DNA of 64,000 bases. Origin: [Clostridium] saccharolyticum WM1 (lineage in GTDB: Bacteria > Bacillota > Clostridia > Lachnospirales > Lachnospiraceae). The notes under the pieces were generated by a model, which was given only the letters and a program-made list of their open reading frames with translations, did no database searches and was not told the origin of the DNA. Made by a program: the position numbers and the translations under genes. Below, piece after piece: positions 59,506 through 64,000 of the stretch. The stretch is from contig NC_014376.1 of NCBI RefSeq assembly GCF_000144625.1, positions 3,348,001 to 3,412,000 on the forward strand. The letters run 5' to 3'. Within the stretch, counting starts at the first letter, position 1. Each line of letters begins with the position of its first letter.

Positions 59506-59540
59506 AAGCGGCGGCTTTGATTTTCTCAAAACCGCCGCTT
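59506..59540. terminator. Strong hairpin after IS200 copy 2
   Basis: AAGCGGCGGCTTTGA and TCAAAACCGCCGCTT arms with a 5-base loop; one base asymmetry. No T-run. The rest of 59541-59680 holds no gene. Confidence 0.65.
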
Positions 59541-59680
59541 AGCGTTTACGCGTTTCACTTTCTGAACAACGGTTTTATGTTCAATGTAAAAAGTGTCAGC
59601 AATTGCGTAGTGTTTATGTACAATGATATGGAAGTAAAAATACAAAGGTAATTGCCAGGATTAAAAAAACTATGATTTAA

Positions 59681-60148
59681 TTAAGAAATAAATTCTTCTA
59701 TGATAGATATCACTTTATCTCCTTGAACTTCAACCCAAAAAGGCGTTTTAGCTGGAATGTCTCTATTACCATACAAAAACTTCCGAAATTGTTCTTTGTC
59801 TGTTGTAGTATATTTTTTATCATCATCTTCTGATACGAATAGATTTCCTACATCAAAAAATGTGAACTTCGTTTTATCATCAATTGTAAAAGATATAGTC
59901 TCATCTGATTCATTATAAATATAGTATCCACCTGGCATATCACTCTCGGATAAATTTAATTCTTTGATTCGTTCTTCGTCTTTTTGCGTGATAAACTCAA
60001 ATTCATCTAACTCAAGAGTATCACCATCTAAAGCGATATATCCGATATATATTTTGCTTTGTGTAACCTGTGTATTATCCGATCTTTTACAAGAAATTAA
60101 TGAAAAAAGTAATATGACAATCAACAAAAAAGCAAGTATTCTTTTCAT
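59681..60148 (-). CDS. Lipoprotein of the VanZ-like module
   Basis: 155 residues. Signal MKRILAFLLIVILLFSLISC with lipobox LISC, then an acidic domain. ATG at 60148 has AAGGAGGC upstream; an earlier start at 60256 adds no signal features. Lies 170 bases after the VanZ-like gene and might share its regulation. Function unknown. Confidence 0.78.
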   Translation of the reverse strand: MKRILAFLLIVILLFSLISCKRSDNTQVTQSKIYIGYIALDGDTLELDEFEFITQKDEERIKELNLSESDMPGGYYIYNESDETISFTIDDKTKFTFFDVGNLFVSEDDDKKYTTTDKEQFRKFLYGNRDIPAKTPFWVEVQGDKVISIIEEFIS

Positions 60149-60321
60149 GTCATGCCTCCTTATAAACTTGATATTCCATTTTATTGTACTTTTAGATATA
60201 GCATAAATAATCCAAGCACCCAATAAATATATACCAAATTGCCTGTGGTATTTCACGTAGTTTAATACCGCTAAATGGTCACCTCGACAAAGCTTTTTAC
60301 CGCATTGGCAATCATTTTTGG

Positions 60322-61266
60322 TTATTCAAGCCATTCAAATACAACTAAGTTGTCAACTTTTTTCCCATCTGAACTCCAAATACTAACATTGTTGCCTTTT
60401 TTGATTACTTCGCTTTCATTTGAAATAAAATCAGAATACAATATTTGTTCATAACGTTGATGTTCACCGGAAACTGTACTGAAAAAGTAGTCTATTTTAA
60501 CATAGCAAATATATATTCGACTGTCGGGCGTTATTTTAACGTCCATGAGTTCCTTCTTTTCCGAAGCATTTTGTACCCTTTTTTCAACCGTAAGTGTGGA
60601 ATCCTTTACTTCAACAAACTTTCCGCTAAGATAATTTTGCGTTTCGATAAAATCCTGAACAAATTCTCTGTTTTCTACAGTAGTTTCCCTTGGAGATATT
60701 AAAAACAAATCCGTATTGTTCACAAACAAAATGCCAAAGGCAATACTTCCCGATATAAATACCAACACTGTCATGGAAATAAGAAATGATAAATTTGATT
60801 TCGATTGTTTCTTTATAGTTGTGAATAACAGATATCCGGTGATAACTCCTATTGTGTTAAATATTAAATCATCAATATCAGTGCTTCCTAATCCCAAAAT
60901 AAACTGTATTATTTCGATAAAGGCACTAAAAATAACACCGTTCAAAATAATATTCTTATTTTCCTTTTTCAAGATAATTGGTAGTAGTAAGCCAAAAGGA
61001 ATGAAAATAATAATATTTCCAAGAACATTTTCCAAGATTCGCATTAATGAAACGTCAGTACTAATCATATCAAAAATTGACTTGAAAGGAATGATACTTA
61101 TTGTCCGCTCGCTTGCGCCAATGGCAGCGAATAAGTTATACATAGGTGCTTGTTTAAAAAGTGTAATGCGAAGCAAAAAAACGATATAAAGTATAAAAAA
61201 TGCATATATGCAAAAACTCAATATTCTTTCTTTTTTACTAATCTTATTATCAATAATTTTATCCAT
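60322..61266 (-). CDS. VanZ-family membrane protein with C-terminal extension
   Basis: 314 residues. N-terminal VanZ-like membrane domain (residues about 10-170: NVLGNIIIFIPFGLLLPIIL, FIEIIQFILGLGSTDIDDLIFNTIG), then another helix and a 120-residue outer domain. VanZ proteins raise resistance to lipoglycopeptides or cationic peptides. GGGAGG before ATG 61266. Downstream of a VanR/VanS-like pair but beyond a terminator. Confidence 0.86.
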   Translation of the reverse strand: MDKIIDNKISKKERILSFCIYAFFILYIVFLLRITLFKQAPMYNLFAAIGASERTISIIPFKSIFDMISTDVSLMRILENVLGNIIIFIPFGLLLPIILKKENKNIILNGVIFSAFIEIIQFILGLGSTDIDDLIFNTIGVITGYLLFTTIKKQSKSNLSFLISMTVLVFISGSIAFGILFVNNTDLFLISPRETTVENREFVQDFIETQNYLSGKFVEVKDSTLTVEKRVQNASEKKELMDVKITPDSRIYICYVKIDYFFSTVSGEHQRYEQILYSDFISNESEVIKKGNNVSIWSSDGKKVDNLVVFEWLE

Positions 61267-61295
61267 AATTCCTCCCTTGTAATTTGCCCTATAAA

Positions 61296-61344
61296 AACGG
61301 TTTGCTAAATTCAGTATGATTGTACCAAATAAAAGCAAACCGTT
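61296..61344 (-). terminator. Terminator between VanS-like and VanZ-like genes
   Basis: AACGGTTTGCT/AGCAAACCGTT stem with a 27-base loop; on the minus strand followed by TTTTTATAG. It may let only part of the transcript reach the VanZ-like gene. The loop contains a TACAAT box. Confidence 0.65.
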
Positions 61345-61382
61345 GATTTTTAATTTCTTTTGAAAATCTTATTTTTTTCTTA

Positions 61383-62489
61383 TTATTGCTGTATATTATT
61401 ATCAATAGGCAAGGTAATAGTAAAAACGGTATTTTCTTCAAAACTTTCTGCGGTGATTGTTCCATTGTGCATTCTCATAATCTCCTTTGCGATTGCTAAC
61501 CCAAGTCCTGTACCGCCTATATCAGAATCTCCGAATTCATCTGTACGATAAAATTTATCAAATATACGTTCTAATTTATCATTTGGTATTGTTTCACCAT
61601 GATTTTTAATTTTCGCAATTATATATTCGCTTGATTTCTTTGCCGAGACTTCAATAACACTTTGTGGGTAACTATATGTGATTGCATTTTTTATGACATT
61701 ATTAAAAACCCTCGCAATTTTTTCTGCATCAACAAAAATAAATAAATCGTCAGCAAGGTCTAAATTTAAGCATAGCCCTTTTTGCTGTAGAAACGGATAA
61801 AATTCATCAGCTATTTGTTCAATTAAAAAGCACAAATCAGTTTCTTTTTTTACTAATGCTTTGTCTGATAGGCTGTAACGTGTAATATCAAAAAATTCGT
61901 CTATTAAATTTTCAAACTTCAATGCTTTTTCAAAAGCTGTTCTTATAAATTTATTTCTTTGTTCTTCCGGCATATCCGGCGCTTCACATAAAAGGCTTAA
62001 ATATCCGACAACGGAAGCAAGAGGGGTTCTTATATCATGTGCGAGGTAGGTAAGAGTATCAGATTTTTTCTGAACTTCTATTTCCTTTAAATGCTGTTGT
62101 TCTCTATTTTGAGTTTTTAAAAGATTGAGCCAATTTTGCAAATCAGAAAATTCTGTGGGCAATCCGATATCGTCTGCGGAATTATCTAAAACAGAGTCCA
62201 GACTGTCCATGATTTTCATAATCTTTCGTGAGGAATTCCATTCAACTCCAATCCATACCAGAAATTGTGATGTTACAATAATAAAGAGAATAACTGCCGG
62301 TTCATAGCTATGAATTAAATAAGCTAAATCATAGCCAATCATTCTTTCAAGTATTATATAAAAATTATCCGGATATGCTACCATTATCATAAAATAGCAA
62401 ATAGCAAAAATAACTAATATAGCAATTGCCCATACTAAATGCCGAAGTAAAATTGTTTTTTTATATTTTCCTGAAAATTTCTTATTCAA
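61383..62489 (-). CDS. VanS-like sensor histidine kinase
   Basis: 368 residues. Two transmembrane helices (LVWAIAILVIFAICYFMIMVA and PAVILFIIVTSQFLVWIGV) with a short outer loop, HisKA His in TYLAHDIRTPLASVVGYLS (about residue 154), N box VFNNVIKNAITYS, G boxes (IGGTGLGLAIA). Overlaps the regulator by 8 bases. Short outer loop means membrane or lipid-level sensing. Confidence 0.92.
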   Translation of the reverse strand: MNKKFSGKYKKTILLRHLVWAIAILVIFAICYFMIMVAYPDNFYIILERMIGYDLAYLIHSYEPAVILFIIVTSQFLVWIGVEWNSSRKIMKIMDSLDSVLDNSADDIGLPTEFSDLQNWLNLLKTQNREQQHLKEIEVQKKSDTLTYLAHDIRTPLASVVGYLSLLCEAPDMPEEQRNKFIRTAFEKALKFENLIDEFFDITRYSLSDKALVKKETDLCFLIEQIADEFYPFLQQKGLCLNLDLADDLFIFVDAEKIARVFNNVIKNAITYSYPQSVIEVSAKKSSEYIIAKIKNHGETIPNDKLERIFDKFYRTDEFGDSDIGGTGLGLAIAKEIMRMHNGTITAESFEENTVFTITLPIDNNIQQ

Positions 62490-63174
62490 TGATATATCCC
62501 ACTCCCCATACAGTTTTTACAAATTTTGGTTTATTTCCGGTATCATATAGTTTCTCTCTTATATGCCTAATTTGAACCATTACTGTATTCCTACTGTTTT
62601 TAAAATATTTCTCACCCCATATCTGTTGAAAGAGTTCGTCTGCGCTAAAAACTTTTCCTCTGTTTTTGCACAAAAGCCATAATATAGAAAATTCTGTAGG
62701 TGTCAACTTAATTGTTTTACCGTTTAAATTACATTCATGAGAAGTTTTATTAAGAAAAAGTCCCATTACCATAAGTGTTTCCGATGTATTGTTTTCTTTT
62801 CCGTCATAATGCTGCACTCGTCTTAATTGAGCCTTTACCCGTGCTACTAATTCAAGTGGCAAGAAAGGTTTTGTAACGTAATCATCTGCTCCCAAAGATA
62901 GTCCCGTAACACGATCTATACCCTCTGTTTTGGAAGTGAGCATAATGATAGGATAAGTATACTTTTCTCGGATTAATTTGCACAATTCAAATCCATTTCC
63001 ATCTGGTAACATCACATCTATAATTGCCAGATCAAAACTTTCGTTTTTGATAAGCATAAGTGCGTCCTGTGAAGAATAGCACTTGAACACTTGGAAATTT
63101 TCATTTTGTAAGAACACTTCTATTAAATCAGTAATTTCTTTTTCATCATCAATAATTAGTATTTTCTCATTCAT
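62482..63174 (-). CDS. VanR-like OmpR-family response regulator
   Basis: 230 residues. Phospho-Asp53 in LAIIDVMLPDGNG, Lys in YVTKPFLP; C-terminal winged helix (IKLTPTEFSILWLLCKNRG...FVKTVWGVGYIIE). TAAGGAGCG before ATG. Overlaps the small HTH gene by 8 bases. No vanH, vanA/B or vanX is present. Confidence 0.93.
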   Translation of the reverse strand: MNEKILIIDDEKEITDLIEVFLQNENFQVFKCYSSQDALMLIKNESFDLAIIDVMLPDGNGFELCKLIREKYTYPIIMLTSKTEGIDRVTGLSLGADDYVTKPFLPLELVARVKAQLRRVQHYDGKENNTSETLMVMGLFLNKTSHECNLNGKTIKLTPTEFSILWLLCKNRGKVFSADELFQQIWGEKYFKNSRNTVMVQIRHIREKLYDTGNKPKFVKTVWGVGYIIE

Positions 63175-63352
63175 TATATACGCTCCTTACCTTATATCTT
63201 TTATCTGCGGGCTTTTCTGTATCTTTTGGTATCAGCCACATACGGCCAAACCGCACCACGCCGGGTATACGGTTTTCCTCGCAAAGTTTTTGCACCCGCC
63301 GTTCCGAAATGCCCCATTTTTTCGCTGCTTCCGGGGCAGAAATATAATCCAT
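63167..63352 (-). CDS. Small excisionase-like HTH protein, paralogue of 48464-48640
   Basis: 61 residues: MDYISAPEAAKKWGISERR... with VRFGRMWLIPKDTEKPADKR. Over 60 percent identical by eye to the protein at 48464. AAAGGACGGGTG before ATG 63352. Coupled to the VanR-like gene. Confidence 0.82.
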   Translation of the reverse strand: MDYISAPEAAKKWGISERRVQKLCEENRIPGVVRFGRMWLIPKDTEKPADKRYKVRSVYNE

Positions 63353-63515
63353 ATTCACCCGTCCTTTCCAAGTCAATAATAATATTGTATACGGACGACC
63401 GAATAATAGCAAGATATTAACCGAGATACCAGTTAGCAAACCAAATGCACATTGCCCCTAGGTATATTGCGTCATTGAAAACTGGACAGCACCCAAGCCT
63501 GCAAATCTTTTATGA
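63353..63515. other. Non-coding gap
   Basis: About 160 bases, AT-rich, upstream of the small HTH gene on one side and of the remnant frame on the other. No clear promoter pair or RNA recognised. Confidence 0.4.
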
Positions 63516-63733
63516 GCTTGTCACTCTTTTAGACGTATCGCGGTAGACCAATTCTTTTTTCCAAATAAGGAAACGGACAAATACACGCAGCGCAGACAGC
63601 TTGAAAGCCTGCTTGATGATATGAGCGATAAAGGATTGCGGATAGTTACCGCCACGGCAAAAGAGATTAAGGAAGTCGAAACAGATATATTTCCTAAAGT
63701 CCCTCCAAACCTGTTAAGTTTGGAGGGACTTTA
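63516..63733 (+). pseudogene. Truncated 3' end of a mobile-element gene
   Basis: A frame without a start reads ...PNKETDKYTQRRQLESLL and IVTATAKEIKEVETDIF, a convincing coding stretch (codon use, charged helix), continuing through the hairpin at 63698 into the leader peptide B frame. In Tn916-like elements a conjugation gene stands before such a leader, so this may be its decayed tail; identity is not settled. Confidence 0.5.
63698..63730 (+). terminator. Hairpin before leader peptide B
   Basis: AGTCCCTCCAAAC/GTTTGGAGGGACT perfect 13-bp stem followed by TTTATAT. Counterpart of 55062-55092. Confidence 0.8.
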
Positions 63734-63734
63734 T

Positions 63735-63800
63735 ATGTGTTGGTCTTTACAGGCTATACCGCTGCGCATCTGCTGCAGCGACATTAGGCCATCTTCATAA
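63735..63800 (+). CDS. Candidate leader peptide B (21 aa)
   Basis: ATG 4 bases after the hairpin; peptide starts MCWSLQAIPLRICC. Its counterpart A starts MCIQYALN. Frame is shared with the upstream remnant, so coding independence is uncertain. Confidence 0.35.
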   Translation: MCWSLQAIPLRICCSDIRPSS

Positions 63801-63909
63801 CTAGTTGTTACATAGGTAATTCGTTAAAAAAAGCCTATATTCCTTAGTGGATAACCATGCCTATCAACACGAACCGCCAGAGCGTGTTAAACGTGAAATA
63901 AAGTGCAAG

Positions 63910-63952
63910 AGCGTACCAACGGACAGTCATGTCCATAGGTACGTTCCTTTTT
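63910..63952 (+). terminator. Attenuator at the window edge
   Basis: GCGTACC/GGTACGT stem with inner GGAC/GTCC followed by TTTTTT. An AACACG/CGTGTT hairpin precedes it (63866-63888), as in the copy at 55242-55264. The next gene starts outside the window. Confidence 0.7.
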
Positions 63953-64000
63953 TGCATAAAATTATTCCCCGGTGCCGGTCACCGCCTCTTGTCCTTCGTT

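Larger units (their letters stand above)
8989..64000. mobile_element. Integrative conjugative element (ICE), partial, right end outside window
   Basis: Seen: directly after tRNA-Ser the gene content changes from chromosomal housekeeping to a co-directional array holding a relaxase, VirB4-like and VirD4-like ATPases, VirB6/PrgI-like membrane proteins, an M23 peptidase, a primase-like protein, an RHH accessory protein and a Tn916-type sigma factor. No integrase and no second copy of the tRNA 3' end is visible, so the right boundary and the integration enzyme are unknown. The part from 44.8 kb onward is cargo-rich and could include a second, nested or fused element. Confidence 0.65.

Noticed and set aside
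59681..63352. Full vancomycin-resistance operon
   Set aside because: Only the regulator, kinase and VanZ-like protein are present; no D-Ala-D-Lac ligase, dehydrogenase or dipeptidase.
1..64000. CRISPR array or restriction-modification system
   Set aside because: No regularly spaced repeats and no cas genes were seen. The only repeat array is the 3 x 11-bp operator. The adenine methylase has no partner nuclease.

Overview
The window looks like a low-to-mid-GC Clostridia genome, most likely a Lachnospiraceae (Lachnoclostridium/Enterocloster-like) gut anaerobe. The evidence is AGGAGG ribosome sites, frequent TTG/GTG starts, a GlnQ-type uptake operon, ZTP and c-di-GMP-I riboswitches, and gene families typical of Clostridia mobile elements. 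Genus is inference; no rRNA is present.

Region 1 (1-8988) is ordinary chromosome: the 3' part of a glycerol facilitator, a CitB/DcuR-like response regulator with Glu at the phospho-acceptor position and a terminator in its own leader, a GNAT acetyltransferase, a polar amino-acid ABC operon, a YwaF/TMEM164-like membrane protein, a peptidoglycan amidase, a ClC chloride transporter, an HPr-like protein without the HPr histidine, and tRNA-Ser(CGA).

Region 2 (about 8990-44720) begins directly after the tRNA and is the conserved body of an integrative conjugative element (ICE). Accessory genes come first (Api92/YubB-like, D12 adenine methyltransferase, AbrB-like pair, YodL-domain protein, SpoVG-like). 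They are followed by an almost complete Tad/Flp pilus set (pilin, prepilin peptidase, CpaB, CpaE-like, CpaF, TadB, TadC, two TadE/G-like pseudopilins, a Pro-rich anchor and a Trp-rich secreted protein), then by a Gram-positive type IV secretion set (VirB2-, VirB6-, PrgI/VirB3- and VirB4-like proteins, an M23 peptidase and a VirD4-like coupling protein). An amidoligase/gamma-glutamylcyclotransferase pair sits inside it, followed by a candidate oriT, an RHH accessory protein, a MobP-type relaxase fused to a long Sel1 repeat array, and a TOPRIM primase-like protein. Small cargo genes, often AT-rich and often on the opposite strand, are slotted between backbone genes.

Region 3 (44835-48240, minus strand) is cargo: an XRE regulator, a methyltransferase, an N-formylglutamate amidohydrolase-like protein and a folate-type ECF S component. 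The last two lie behind a textbook promoter and a ZTP riboswitch. A decayed sigma-factor end follows at about 48284.

Region 4 (48405-54977) is a sensing and export module: small HTH protein, OmpR response regulator, histidine kinase, triple 11-bp operator repeat, ABC ATPase with two permeases, lipoprotein, a degenerate ABC ATPase, a YtrA-type GntR regulator, and a c-di-GMP-I riboswitch with terminator.

Region 5 (54978-64000) carries a structured leader with a short peptide and attenuator before a sigma-70-like gene, an IS66 element with 8-bp target duplication, a second IS200 copy, and a VanR/VanS/VanZ-like module on the minus strand. At the window edge is a second copy of the leader/attenuator whose gene lies outside. 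The integrase and the far end of the ICE are not in view.
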